64,000 nt of DNA, taken from Bolinopsis microptera (lineage: Eukaryota; Ctenophora; Tentaculata; Lobata; Bolinopsidae). The notes under the pieces were generated by a model. That model worked only from the letters and a program-made list of their open reading frames with translations. It was not told the origin of the DNA and did no database searches. This document shows, one piece after another, positions 26,750 to 39,400 of the stretch. Location: the NCBI RefSeq assembly GCF_026151205.1, contig NC_087081.1, positions 3,601,246-3,665,245 of the forward strand. Direction: 5' to 3'. How positions within the stretch are numbered: the stretch's first letter is position 1; the number at the start of each line of letters is the position of its first letter. A program made the translations under genes and the position numbers.

Positions 26750-26842
26750 TAATTCCTCTCAGATTCCCAGGCTGCATTTAAAGCGCCTAACAGCACCAGT
26801 TTTAACTCCAGGTTCGTTCAGGGACGTAGCCAGGATTTTTCT

Positions 26843-26877
<35 letters not shown>

Positions 26878-27240
26878 TGTCGGCGAGCCAACGCGTCCAT
26901 TCCAGCTGCGCAGCGAGCAAGCTGTGGCGGAGGTCGTGGGCCCAGGGCCCAGCGGGGCCCAGGGGCGGAGCCACTTGGCGGGGGCTAGAGTGGCGCAGGC
27001 CCCGGAAAATTTTGCAAAATAGATTTTGACATTTCCTACAGTCTAGGGGACACTAGCCCCCCCCCCTGTCTACGTGCCTGGGTTCGTTCTGAACATCTCA
27101 GACCAACTCAATTCAATAGGTATTCACATCGAGTAGAACTTGGATGTTCCAGGGCATGAAGGAGTAACGGTAAAGAACTAGCGGACGAATTAGCAAGGGA
27201 TGATCAATCCAACAACATCCCCATAGGACCAGAACCCTTT
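26750..27240 (+). pseudogene. Non-LTR retrotransposon RNase H relic, split by a hAT insertion
   Basis: Before the insertion the plus strand reads SDSQAAFKA (26759-26785), the active-site Asp motif of retroelement RNase H. After it the frame continues LNISDQLNSIGIHIE, then a stop. VPGHEGV follows, then a one-base shift into ELADELARD with IPIGPEPF downstream. These are the VPGH-x-G and NELAD-x-LA signatures of the RNase H domain of Jockey/I-type elements. Besides the 262-bp hAT element there is at least one stop and one frameshift, so the copy is dead. The sequence to about 27600 may be its decayed 3' end (HIMTLRMRIIGKP near 27470). Confidence 0.8.
26819..27080. mobile_element. Non-autonomous hAT element with 8-bp target duplication and long G-run
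   Basis: The element begins CAGGGACGTAGCCAGG and ends CTGTCTACGTGCCTG. The ends pair as imperfect terminal inverted repeats of hAT type. GGTTCGTT flanks both sides (26811-26818, 27081-27088). A run of about 30 G follows the left end and a short C-run precedes the right end. It is inserted in the RNase H relic. Confidence 0.92.
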
Positions 27241-27639
27241 CTCCCAATTAGGCCAAACTCAGTGACAAAGGAAAATCACACTTGAGATGTTCCTTCACAA
27301 ACATAAATACAGGTATTTTAATTTTTCTGGAATTCACATCAGATGGCTGACATGGCCACTGTCAGGATAGATCACAGCCCACTAGTTTAACAACGTCAAC
27401 TTCGAGACACAAGATTGTGGACACTTCAGGAGAAGCAGAAAACATCCCAGCACCTCCTCTGCAAGGGCATCCATATCATGACACTCAGAATGAGGATAAT
27501 TGGAAAACCACTAAGGACTACGGAGGATCTTAACTGTTCTAACCAATCTTTCCCCTTTAGCAAAGTCACCCTGAACTCTACTGTGGTGAGTAGAGTGTTA
27601 CACTTTGTAACGGTGCTTAGCTTTTCTTAGTATTATAGC

Positions 27640-28144
27640 TTTCAGTTCATGTTTCTAGTAAGATAAGATCTGGTATTGATACTTCTAATTGCATTTATTC
27701 TATAATGAATTGCATTACACATTATATATGCTTTTAGATAGATACCAATCATCGTGATTCCATTGCATACATCAGACTAGAGCAATAAACATTAACAACA
27801 GTAAATTCAACCATATCTTCAAATTTGTGGAACAGTCGACAATACTGGATAGTATAGGGAAAACCCTGGATTCTTCCTTTAAGTGTATACATACTTTTAC
27901 TATCCAGAACTAAGAATATTTGCATTATACTTTCACACCAATTTCACAGTGTGATCATTTAAACTTCATGTTGTGGACGTCAGCTGGATTTGATGCAACC
28001 GAAAATGCGACATGAGCATGTAAATTTGATATGAGAAAAAAAATTGCGCAACAAAAAATTTGGTTAAATCTCCTTATTGCGATTTCTAACTGCGCGGCCG
28101 TAGCGCGTACTTTTAAATCCAAATAAAAATTATTTTTGATTAAA
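27640..28144. other. Non-coding stretch
   Basis: No gene is recognised; AT-rich. Confidence 0.35.
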
Positions 28145-28440
28145 ATATCAAAAAATAAAATTACGGCATACAGCAAATCTTGTGTAAAAAAATGTGATAA
28201 ACAATATGCTGTAAAAAAATTCGTCAAAAACTTTAAGAACACGATGCCCCGCCCCATTTTTTAAATGGTCATTTTTGGAACTTTGACGGGCTATAACTTT
28301 CGCTAGGAACAGCCATTTGCCCAAAACTTGGTACCAAACGACTCTACTCAATGAGACCTTTCCAATGATGTATAATATGTTGGGTTTTGAGACATAAAAT
28401 GTTCACCCGCAAGTTGATGCTCTTAGTACATACACTATAA
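28145..28440 (-). repeat. 290-bp dispersed repeat, copy 2 (inverted)
   Basis: Reverse complement closely matches 18850-19140, including CATCAACTTGCGGGTGAACA and the poly-A/T segment. A further part at 27960-28144 has no counterpart in copy 1. Confidence 0.85.
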
Positions 28441-28549
28441 AGTTATAAGTATAACACCATGGGCATGATCACTATGACTTTGATTCTAGAGTTCAGAAAA
28501 AGAGTAAAACACTAAAATTTGGATAATGATTAATCACTCTACACTCGAC

Positions 28550-29170
28550 TGTCACGTGACTTTTTCAACCCGTTCTCTAGCTGGTCATGAACGACTATTC
28601 GAAACCCTAACCCTCTAATCTGATCCCAACCCTAACCCTAACCTTACCTGGGGACCCCAGGCTATTATGTTCATTAAATTTAACATAAATTATTCCACCG
28701 AATAAATATTCGGCGGAATGACAAGCTGAGCGCAGCCCAGTAACCCTAACCCATTCCTTAACAAAAGCATATGCTGAAATTCTAACCCTAAACGAGAAAT
28801 TAGGCTAACTTTTAATTAAATTTTAACCCTATGAGTATTGCTGAAAGCACAGTGCAAGGCCTACACGGACCGCCTCTAACTAGCCAATCCCTGTTTACAT
28901 GCCGTGTAGCAGGGGACTAGAAAGAGCTAAACTAGTAAGCGGGGCATAGCCAATACACTGTACTCCCATCATTGAGTATATTACCAACCAAAACTATTTC
29001 ATTGCACGGGGGGTGATCGAAATCAGCGCGTTCTGAAAATACATCGATTGAAGATGATCTCAAAGTCAACTGTCGGGGGCCCTTTTTTGAACAATCTCGA
29101 AGATCGATTGTAGAGTGATTTAGCACGCTCGCTAAAATTTCACAAATTTTTGGAAATGTTTGGGCGGTCA
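28550..29170. repeat. Telomere-like and GTCACGTGAC-associated repeat related to the foldback core
   Basis: GTCACGTGAC (28551) is followed by (AACCCT)n blocks at 28601-28650. A segment with GGGGGGTGATCGAAATCAGC and AAATACATCGATT follows at about 29000. The same order in related form (GGGGGGTGATTCGGAATCAGC, AAATACACCGATC) occurs at 15095-15400. Confidence 0.55.
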
Positions 29171-30004
29171 TGAGCGTGAATAATAATTATTATGTCCGTG
29201 AAAAACTTGGTGATCGGTAAAAAACTTGTCCGTGACAATTCTGTTCGATAAGATAGTTATATTTATACATTAAGCCATCTTATTCTTACATCTATAATGC
29301 TTTCTTTTAGGTTTGAGAACTGTTCGACTGCAGCATGCTTGTTATGTAGTTGTCATACGTTGTATATATGACCCGCTGCGTGTCTCCCCCTGTATTCTAA
29401 ACGACCGTGGGGTCACAGCGTGATTACAACAACATGCAAATTGAAATTCCTCAGCTCCCTTATTTTCCTGTTGCAAATTGTAGAAGCTATAAGAGAAAAC
29501 GCAATGCCGCCACCTTGGGCTTGGACGCCTCCGCTACAACTCGTTTGCGGGAAAAGAAGGACACAAAAAGACACCCCTCGTCTAAAAGTAAAGCCGAGGA
29601 GAGAGAGAGAAATGATTCATCATTAACTCGACCCATAACGCGGTACTGCTCCTTGTACATTGTATTTTGTACATTAATGTACATTGTACTACTACTATAA
29701 TTGTACAATGCCGAGGATCACGAGATGGTTCTCATAATTGAGCGCGAGGAAGGAGCTGCTGCAGCGTATATGCGTGGAGCCGGAGGAGCGGTAGAGAAAT
29801 AGGCATTGCGACAGGTGTGGATCATGGAACGCCTGCAGAGACGGTGTGAGGGGGTGGTGTTCCAACTGCAACTGTGCTTAGATAGATTACCAAGTTATTT
29901 AAATTATGTAAACAAGGAGGAAGATCTTTAATATCTTTAGTACTAAAACTTTTCCTGTTTTATTAATTAACAAATTAAAAGTGACTGGTTTGTGAGCCTG
30001 TTTT
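29171..30004. other. Unassigned stretch with a basic open frame
   Basis: An ORF at 29407-29700 (+) encodes a Lys/Arg-rich segment (KRKRNAATLGLDASATTR). I do not recognise it. TGTACATT/AATGTACA repeats lie near 29656-29690. Confidence 0.25.
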
Positions 30005-31367
30005 TGTTTTACATTTTTGTTCCAGTCTTCAAGTTCAAATAATTATTCGGACATTTGTACCCATTATTCATCTTTTATAGTTTTATTCATTCCTTAAGAT
30101 TCAAATTTTGAAGATTCTCAAGATTCATTTTGTTCATATATATACTCGTTTTAATTTGTAACCAATGAAATTAAAAGTTCAAACAAGGTTTTTAGAATAA
30201 AGATAACCAAGAGGATAATTGAACTGAAAATATATATTCCAGAAAAGTTTAAATTCATGAAAATGAGATGAAATGAGATGAAATGAGATGAAATGAGATG
30301 AAATGAGATGAAATGCAATGAAATGAGATGAAATGAAATGAGATGAGATGAAATGAAATGAAATGAAATGAAATGAAATGAAATGAAATGAAATGAAATG
30401 AAATGAAATGAAATGAAACGACATGAAATGAAATGAAATGAAATGAGGTATTTATATTCCGCTCATATGATTAAACCAACAACACAAGGAACTGAAAACA
30501 TATATTCCAGAAAATTTTAAATTCATGAAATTCATTCCTCAACACCAGGAAGGTGGTTAACCCATGTCAGAGCGGCTAATTGTGAGTGATGTGAGCAAAT
30601 GAGTAAATGTGAACTAAAATATTAGTCTACTCTTTAGACATAGACAAAATTATTGTAAACCACATTAAACTAAGTAGAGGCAGAAACCATACAATTTGTT
30701 TTACATTTTTGTTCCAGTCTTCAAGTTCAAATAATTATTCGGACATTTGTACCCATTATTCATCTTTTATAGTTTTATTCATTCCTTAAGATTCAAATTT
30801 TGAAGATTCTCAAGATTCATTTTGTTCATATATATACTCGTTTTAATTTGTAACCAATGAAATTAAAAGTTCAAACAAGGTTTTTTAGAATAAAGATAAC
30901 CAAGAGGATAATTGAACTGAAAATATATATTCCAGAAAAGTTTAAATTCATGAAATGAGATGAAATGAGATGAAATGAGATGAAATGAGATGAAATGAGA
31001 TGAAATGCAATGAAATGAGATGAAATGAAATGAGATGAGATGAAATGAAATGAAATGAAATGAAATGAAATGAAATGAAATGAAATGAAATGAAATGAAA
31101 CGACATGAAATGAAATGAGGTATTTATATTCCGCTCATATGATTAACCAACAACACAAGGAACTGAAAACATATATTCCAGAAAATTTTAAATTCATGAA
31201 ATTCATTCCTCAACACCAGGAAGGTGGTTAACCATGTCAGAGCGGCTAATTGTGAGTGATGTGAGCAAATGAGTAAATGTGAACTAAAATATTAGTCTAC
31301 TCTTTAGACATAGACAAAAATTATTGTAAACCACATTAAACTAAGTAGAGGCAGAAACCATACAATA
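30005..31367 (+). repeat. Tandem segmental duplication, period 692 bp, each copy with an (AAATG)n array
   Basis: The sequence starting near TTGTTTTACATTTTTGTTCC (30005) repeats at 30697 and runs to AGGCAGAAACCATACAAT in both. Each copy contains an ATGAA/GAGATGAA pentanucleotide array (30257-30446, 30951-31120), shorter in the second. Confidence 0.95.
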
Positions 31368-31479
31368 CATGTAGGTATAATAAAGGTTATTTCAGTGACA
31401 TAATCAACCAAAAGAAAACAGATCCTAGAAAGGTAGAGATCAAGGCATAAAACTGGAGTGCGATAAAAAATAAAAGCCA

Positions 31480-31800
31480 ATATGTCTTGCAAACTGCAAC
31501 GTGAAGACAAAAGGAGCAGTAAAAGACATCAAACTGATTATACAAATGCTTAAATGGTTCTTTAACATTCGCTTGAAACAGTTAGTATCAGTATACATCT
31601 CAACATCAGTGGAAGAGAGTTCCATGCAACCGGTGCATGGCTTGAGAAACGTCTGTCATCAACTTTGGATTTTTCATTTGTTGGTATCTTGAGCATGAGA
31701 TGGTCACCCGGTCTCTTCGACCTGGTCACGGTGTTTGAAAGTTCTGTATCCTCTACATCCACATCAGTAATACTTTGAGGTAACCCGGTGCAGTACCGTG
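31480..31800 (-). pseudogene. Non-LTR retrotransposon reverse transcriptase C-terminal relic (CR1/L2-like)
   Basis: On the minus strand APGYLKVLL (about 31790-31765) is followed, after a frame change, by DHLMLKIPTNEKSKVDDRRF and then SSHAPVAWNSLPLMLR. This order (PxYL-x-x-L ... L-x-P-x-x-x-x-x-x-x-x-RxF-x-x-x-AP-x-x-WNSLP) is the hallmark of the C-terminus of CR1/L2-type polymerases. The rest of the polymerase is absent and the copy is broken. Confidence 0.75.
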
Positions 31801-32312
31801 AACTGATTTAGAATATAAGTTATAAATACTTAAATGTCGGTTCAGAATGTCCATTTGAAACTCAACAATCGCGATCGGATGAGAAATCAATATGATTCTA
31901 GATACGTACAAAAATCGTGTCTACTGTCTCTCCTAGATAACATTAATAACTATCATTACAGCAAAAAATTGAACCCTTCTACCATGACAAGCAATGTCAT
32001 TTTGGATAATAAACATTTGATAATAAGCTTAGAAACAGGTGGGAGGATGGGCCATCCATGGGTCGTTAAAAAACTAAACCATCTTCTTAAACTTCAGAGT
32101 TTATTCATGCTCTTGTTGAAAGTACTTTAGTGTACTTGCTTGTATTAATAGTAATACTTACTTGGGCTATAGCTATATAGTATATACTATATATATACTA
32201 GCTCCACGGGCCTCCTTTTTATTTTGCGACATTATGGCTCACCTCCACCAGAATCAAAGTTTAATTATCCAAGCATTGAAATTTAACTGGTACAAAAACT
32301 CTGTTTTGTTTA

Positions 32313-32533
32313 AGGGGCCATCTACTTAGGACGTCCGCCAAAATCGCAAATTTTCAGACCACCCCCTCCCCCCTGTCCGAAGTGTTTCGAATTTTCAAAA
32401 CCCACACGAATTTTTAATTCGTTAATTCTGCCAAACTTTCCGGATTGTCAAGAAACCACCTCCACCCTCCCCCTGTCCGGATTTCCAAAACTACCCCTCT
32501 ATATTTGCCGGACGTCCCTAAGTAGATGGCCCT
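32313..32533. mobile_element. MITE with 22-bp terminal inverted repeats
   Basis: GGGCCATCTACTTAGGACGTCC on the left is mirrored by GGACGTCC-CTAAGTAGATGGCCC on the right, with one base of difference in length. The interior is 170 bp, C-rich (CCACCCCCTCCCCCCTGTCC), and itself roughly palindromic. The target duplication is unclear. Confidence 0.75.
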
Positions 32534-33204
32534 ACTCTAATCAATTATTCAGTGAATAAAAATTCAAACAACCACCTAAGTTTAAATAAAAGTCGATATG
32601 CACAGGCAATAAACAACTTTTGTCTACCGGGTGAAACCAGCTTTGCGTATTTCGTCTGAAATTTATTTTGTCGATATTTTGTATATTTCTCATTATTCTT
32701 TTAGCTGAGTTATAAATTAACACTCGTTACAACCGATATTGTCCAATTGGAGGCCTTCATAATGCAGTCAAAATGATTATAACTTTTATTTCTATACCAA
32801 TTTCTTTTATTTCTATACATTTCTGTACTATGAAGGCATACATCCGAGGCAAGAAACCCGTGCTTATGATTATGTGAGATTGCCTGTGTTTATGTAAAAA
32901 TACACAGCTGAAATACAAAACCTTTATATCAGAAAAACTGTAAAAATGTAATGTATAATCACTGTCATCCAAATCAAAATCAAACCCAAAAAATTGAACA
33001 TTTCAAACTTACTCAAGCAACTAAGTAAATAAAATAAGTATTCAAAACCTACCCAAACAACTACAACAGTCTCCTTATGTTTTTAAATTAGTTCTACCAG
33101 TCTCTGTTTTAACCCTTTTTCATTAGTGTCATTTCAACCTTCGATTTAGGACTTTCCTTTGTCCTTCGGTTCAGATCCGCCTTTACCCACTTTAGGATGT
33201 TTTC

Positions 33205-33417
33205 CTTTTTCCTTGGACTTTATCTTTTTCCCTTAGACTTATCTTTTTCCTTGGACTTATCTTTTTCCTTGGACTTATCTTTTTCCTTGGACTTATCTTT
33301 TTCCTTGGACTTATCTTTTCCCCTTGGACTTATCTTTTTCCTTGGACTTATCGTTCTTCCTTGGACTTATCTTTTTCCTTGGACTTATCTTTATCCTTGG
33401 ACTTATCGTTTTCCTTG
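33205..33417. repeat. 18-bp minisatellite (TTTTTCCTTGGACTTATC)
   Basis: About eleven imperfect copies. The translated plus strand repeats SLDLSF, but there is no other sign of a protein. Confidence 0.93.
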
Positions 33418-33419
33418 AT

Positions 33420-36400
33420 TTTTTTCCCCTTTGGATTATTTTTGTCTTTTTTTCTTTTTCTTTTTACCCTTCCATTTGATTTTTTTCGGAAGGGGTCTGT
33501 AAAAACCTTTTCCTCCCGATCTTTGGGGACTTCAATTTAACCCTGTCCAACTCAAAATTTAAACATAAAATACTCCTAAAAGTTTTTTCCCCGGCCCCCT
33601 TTTTCCGGTACTCCTTTCCCCTTCCCTGGCCCTTTCTTAAGTACCGCAGCAGTCGAGTTAACAAACCCAGCAACACAAGGGGGAACCCACAGCTAACAAA
33701 TTATAGAAACCCCCAGCTGGCCCGGGAACTCCTTGTTACAAATCGTGAGCGAAGTTCCTCTCTACCTCTCACTCTTCATCGCTGGAAACCCCACACAGGC
33801 TGAAGTCGGGGGCTGAACAACCCGGTATTCTAACAGGACTTTTGTCGGTGGGTTTTTTTCAGGGGTTTACAGGGGGTTTTTGGGACTAGTTTGGGGCCGG
33901 GGGCGCTGTGGGGTTTTGCTATCCAGGTGGTAAAAGGGTTGTTCCACCCCCTTGTGGGTATCAGACAGGACTGGGGAAGCTGTTTTTGGGAATGTTCCAG
34001 GGAATCCCCCCCAATCCGCGTACCCCGGACGTCGCCCTGAGATCTGTGGGTTCGATAAACCATGTGTCATTGTGTTCTTTTGCACGTAGCAGGTAGCATG
34101 GGTATGGTGGTGGGGTGGGGGAACAACTGGGGACGGGGGGATTTGGGGGGGGTGGCGTGGAGCCGGGGGGATGGATGGAGGGGGTCAGACTCGATAACAC
34201 CAGGGGCCCAACATTTTTCCTGAAAAAGAAATTAGCAACTGAGATTTTTTTTATAAATCTTAGTTTTTTTAAATTTAATGTACAATTTACTAGTAACAGA
34301 ACGGAACTCCCAAATTTATATTTTACGGATGAAAAATTTCTAATAAATTAAAAAAAATCAACTGATAAGATGGTACTAAATAAAGTAATTTTCTCTACAG
34401 AGTCAACCCAACAAAATTACTTGCTTAAAATGATGACACAGATTTGTTATGTCACAAATTAATCAATTTCGAACGATTGCCATAAGTAGGAAGCAAACCA
34501 AAATAATTGTAAAGAAGGGGCTCACATTTGGTAATAAAACTCGCAATTATGTAAATAGTAATTTAAATTTGCGATAATTGGTTATAATTTGGGGGTATTA
34601 ACGGGGGGGGGGAGATCAAAAAAACAACCAGGCAATTTCTTGGGAAATAGAAACACAACATCGGGTTTAGGATGGAAGCAAAAATTAAAAAGCAAGTTGA
34701 AGGGAAGATAGTAAAGTAGCGTAACTCAAATTTAATTAAATTACCTGATCAAACCCAATAATTGAAATAATCGATCACATTAAAAAATTGAATATTTAAG
34801 GGAAAGCAAAGTGGCCCCCTTGCCCTTAAAGGAACATTTGACCTACAACAAGGGCCATACAAATTTTATTACAAAGCGTTGGGGACAGAGCTATAAAAGG
34901 AATAACCAAGTTATAAACTTTAAAAAACTTATAAACTTAATTTATTCGTAACTTTAAACCCGTTCTTGACATAAAAAAACAAAAAATTTTTTTAAAAATT
35001 TTTCAGTTTTACCTCCTTATTAAAAGAAAATTTCGACTGTGTAAATTATTGAATTAAAAAATAAAAAGAATGAAATTTTTCCCCAAAACCCCTAATCTGG
35101 GTAGAGTGAAACCCCTGCCAGTTCCTCTTTCCAAAAAAAAAGGGGAAAAGAAAATTTTTGAGAACCGCCGCAAATGCAAATTGATACCGAGAAGAAATTG
35201 GCGCTTGCTTTCCCATTCAATAACTTATTACAATTCGTAACTCTCATTTAAAAAGGACCCCCAGGAGGGGCCCAAGGGTTAAAAATAAAACTTGTGACCA
35301 ACGTGCGGCGCCCGGGGTTTTAACCCAAAAGGCCTCAACCTTTACAATAAAACATTGTAAAACAATTCCTAAACTTTTAATAAAATACCCTAGGAAAAAA
35401 CAAAAAAAAATTTAAAAAAATTCTGACAAGAACAAAATGACAAAACAAAAAAATGTGATGTTTTTTTCAGAAAAAGCAGATTTGTTCCAAAAAACCCCTG
35501 ATGACAAAATTTCCAAAAAGGAACCAAAAAATCACTTATTTCTACGCATTCCATATTCTCAAATAATTTGTAGTGTTTAAAAATATTATTGTTTTTAAAA
35601 CCTATTAACACAATTCTTTTCACAAAAACTTTCAAAAAAAATCAGAAAACTTTCTCAAAAAAACCGAAAAAAATTACAGACTAATAAAAAAAGTGCTTTC
35701 TTTAAAAATTCTTAAGTTTACGGGAGGACAAATAAACAGGGAGTAATCGAAAAAATATCGTAAGCAAATGTAAACTTAAAAAGGCACGAAATATTAATGA
35801 ACAATGACGATCCAGGGCTGAAAAGAATCAAAAAACGTTCTCAAGGGAAAACAACAAAATTTTTCAGCACGAAATTGCAAAGGGAGAAAACAGATATCAA
35901 ATTTTAAACCCTTTAATTTAAAAGGGTAAACCGGTACCCGTACAAAGATTTTTTTTATGATCTCAATAAAAAGTGTAATGAATAAACTACGAAAAAATAA
36001 CGTTAACAAAAATTTTGGGTTTATGCTGTTTTCCCCCCAACGAACAACTGTCTCAAAAACCCGTTTAATACAAACACCTCTCCGTGGTTATAAGGCCCCC
36101 TACAATTTGTACCGTCAGTAAATAAGTCCCATAACCTAATTAAAATGGGGATTTGAATCGTTCGTAGACGAAAAAATGTTAACGACGGTAAAAAGTTTCC
36201 CAATCAATATTCTAAAGTTCTATCCAATAGAGGATTACGGGGCAAAAACAAAACAGAAACTAACCATTTTTGTGAGGCTAACGAATCACTTTGTTCAGAA
36301 AATAACAGAATTGCAACTCACTTAGATAATCGATACCTGTGGGGGCACGACATTCTTACCTTACATTATTAAACTTAATTTAATGTAACGAGATTAAGTA
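33420..36400. other. Homopolymer-rich stretch, possibly poorly polished sequence
   Basis: Mono-nucleotide runs of 4-10 are unusually frequent for all four bases (for example around 33580-33620, 34140-34170, 35390-35420). No gene or ordered repeat is seen. This contrasts with neighbouring sequence and may be consensus error. Confidence 0.4.
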
Positions 36401-39400
36401 GGTATTAAATTATGAAGAAATGAGAGAAACTTGATTTAAAATCCAGCTAACAAATTAGACTTTGAAACGATGGTGCGAGGAATACTACGCACTTAATCAT
36501 CACGAAGTTTACCTACACAAAACTTCAATCACTCATACCGGGATTTTAGAACAAATTGGGCATGATTCTAATTAAACACCTAGATTTACATAACACGGGA
36601 TGTAGGCTACAAATACCAAGTAATGATATCCTGATGTTGCAGACACTATAATGACTCGTAAATATTTGAGGGGAAATAAGATCAGATGCTGTGGCCAACT
36701 TGGGTAGAAGGTGATAAGGGGGAGGTAGTAAGTATCCTAGTTAGCTAAAACTAAAAGGTGTTGAATGATATCAAGAAAGCAAGAAAGGTGTTAAGTAAAA
36801 CGGAAATGTGATACGGATCAGGTCGGAGCACATGCACAGCTGTGTAAATAATTACCTTCCACCAATTATCTGCATATTTTAGAAACGTTACACCCCAGCT
36901 GCTGTGGGGATTCACGTTATAACGTTATAATACTCTGATAACAACTTTGCAAAGAACTGCAGGTAAATTCCTCATTTAAAGTCAAATTTAGATATCTTAG
37001 TACACATTTTAGCTCAGGTAGGCTAAATTGTGCCATATTGTGCAGCTCAGCCAAAATCAGAGACAATATTTTCAATCGTGATGATCCAGCGCTGATAACT
37101 TTATAACTAAGAAGTTTTGGTCACATGTTAAGCATCAATCTAACTCCTGCCGTATTCCTAATTGTGTTAGTTACTGATCTGGACCGATTTCATTCTCGGT
37201 ATCATTTTGCATTTGAGAACGGTTTATTTTTGGGGACTGGTTTATTAGCCAGTCAATGTTTACGAATATAATAACTTTATTAAATAATTATAAATATATA
37301 ACATAAATCAAATCTTAAACCGAATATTTGCACCCAATTCATAAATAAAAATAAAAAAATGATGATTTATTGATTTAAACAAACAAAAGATAAAGCACAC
37401 TGTGCTTCCAACAAAGCAACAACCTTTAAAGCTATTAGACTCGCGATTAGTTTTATTGATGTATTTATTAATCTACTGTAAGTGAAATGTGTCAAAAAAT
37501 GAAAAAGAAATAAGTTCCGGATTTTAGACAAATAAGTTCCACGCACTCAGTTCAAATAATATAAAAGTATAAAAGAACTTAAAAATACCTTTGAATTAAG
37601 AGCTCTCGAAAAGCAAACCACTGATCACTGACGACCGTTGATCTGAGGCTGATATTAAATAAGCAACTGAGGGGCGGCAGTGACAAGTGTGAAGTGTGAC
37701 TGAAGACATACTACCTCCAAACAACAAATCCCTGTCTACCTCTGCCCACATGATATTATTGGCCTGGTAAGGGTTCTTGGATCCAGATAACCCCCGATAC
37801 AAGGAGAACTAGGGCAAAAGTAGCTACTTTCTGGATGCAGAGAGCCTCACTGACAGCTGGGATGTTCCCATGAATAGCTTGTTGTCGGGACGGTTTACAG
37901 GGTTTATGAGGAGATAGGCAGGTGCACACCGCACGTGTAGCTTGAGTCTGCATTGGTACAACTTTACATGGGTTGTGACAGGTAATTCTATGCACTCACT
38001 GAACACAAAGTAATATGACTACAAAAACGATCAGAATGCCCCAGTGCCCCTCTCAAATCTTTACACGTGCACGTGCGTGTAATAACCCTGGTTAACATGC
38101 AACTTCCTATTTCTCGTCTAATTTGCACGTGGGCGGTCGTACATATTACATACAGAAATACTTTTGTAATAGTCAGTTTTATCACATCAAAGAATAGTAG
38201 AGCAAGAAATGTGAGTCTCAGAAGAAGCATCATAATTATAAAGGAAAAATACCTACCTTTTGATAGAATAACATCGTGATCCAGCGTGATGAATCGTTTT
38301 AATATTAATTGAAGTTAAACGGATGCATCCCTGACTTTTTAACTAAATGATAAGAGACGTATATATTAGGACATTTGTAATCTGATAAAATTTAAAGTTT
38401 TGGCGTGTGAATTAAAGCTTGGTGTGAGAATTAGTGTGGAAATAAAAGAGATTCATTTTATTTCAGTTTATTTATATATTATATTGTCAATAAACCGGTT
38501 TCAAAGCCCTTAAGTGTTGCCGTCGGGTCTTTAAAACCTATGCTCATTAAGTCATTACTCGGGGCACATATTTGAGTGATTTTGATCATGGCTAAAGTTA
38601 CAAAGTTACAAAATACTTTGAAGATTTTATACATCAGATAAAATAAATGCCCACAAAATTAAAATGCAGCTCGCAATGAACACAACGTAATTACCACAAT
38701 GCACAAAACCGATCAAAATGTCGCTGGCAAATCTGCACGTGCACTTGCACTTTTGAACACCGTTACCATGGTTACTATGCAACTACCTATTTCGAAGTCG
38801 AAATTCTCTGATTTAAAATCCAAGTCGAAATTCTATGATAATCTTTGATTCTACAGCTTTCGTTAACTAATTCTTCTAATTCCACTAATTCAACTTGAAC
38901 TTCAACAATATGTCAAAAATTTAAACCGTAAACTGTAATAGTAATACTAATACAAGTACCCTGTAATAATACACTTAGTTTGTTTTATAAGTGTTTTATA
39001 TAATATAAGTGTTTCGTTTCATTTCGTTTCGTTAGGACACCATTTATATTTATAAAGACGGAGCCCAAATGAAATAAAATTAAAAACAGCAAGGCTTCAA
39101 ACGTGAAAAATCAAAGACGCCACAGCCCACAACAGGTCTCAAAATAGATCGGGTGCAATAAAGCACATTTCACACACCTTACTTCTACCAGCAAATTTAG
39201 AGACGGGTTGCGATGAGCTATTGTCCGAGAGGAAAGCGGCGCACGCTACTTCGAAGAAATTTAGACGATTATCATCTGGCCTTTGCCAAAATTAACCGTC
39301 TTTAGTACTTTAGTATTTGAGTATGTATGATATCCTAAAAGAAATGCACAACTTTATGTTGTCAACATGACAACATAAAGAATTGTAAAACAATATTTGA

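Noticed and set aside
33197-33418. Repeated SLDLSF hydrophobic protein
   Set aside because: 18-bp minisatellite translation; no signal peptide context or flanking coding sequence.
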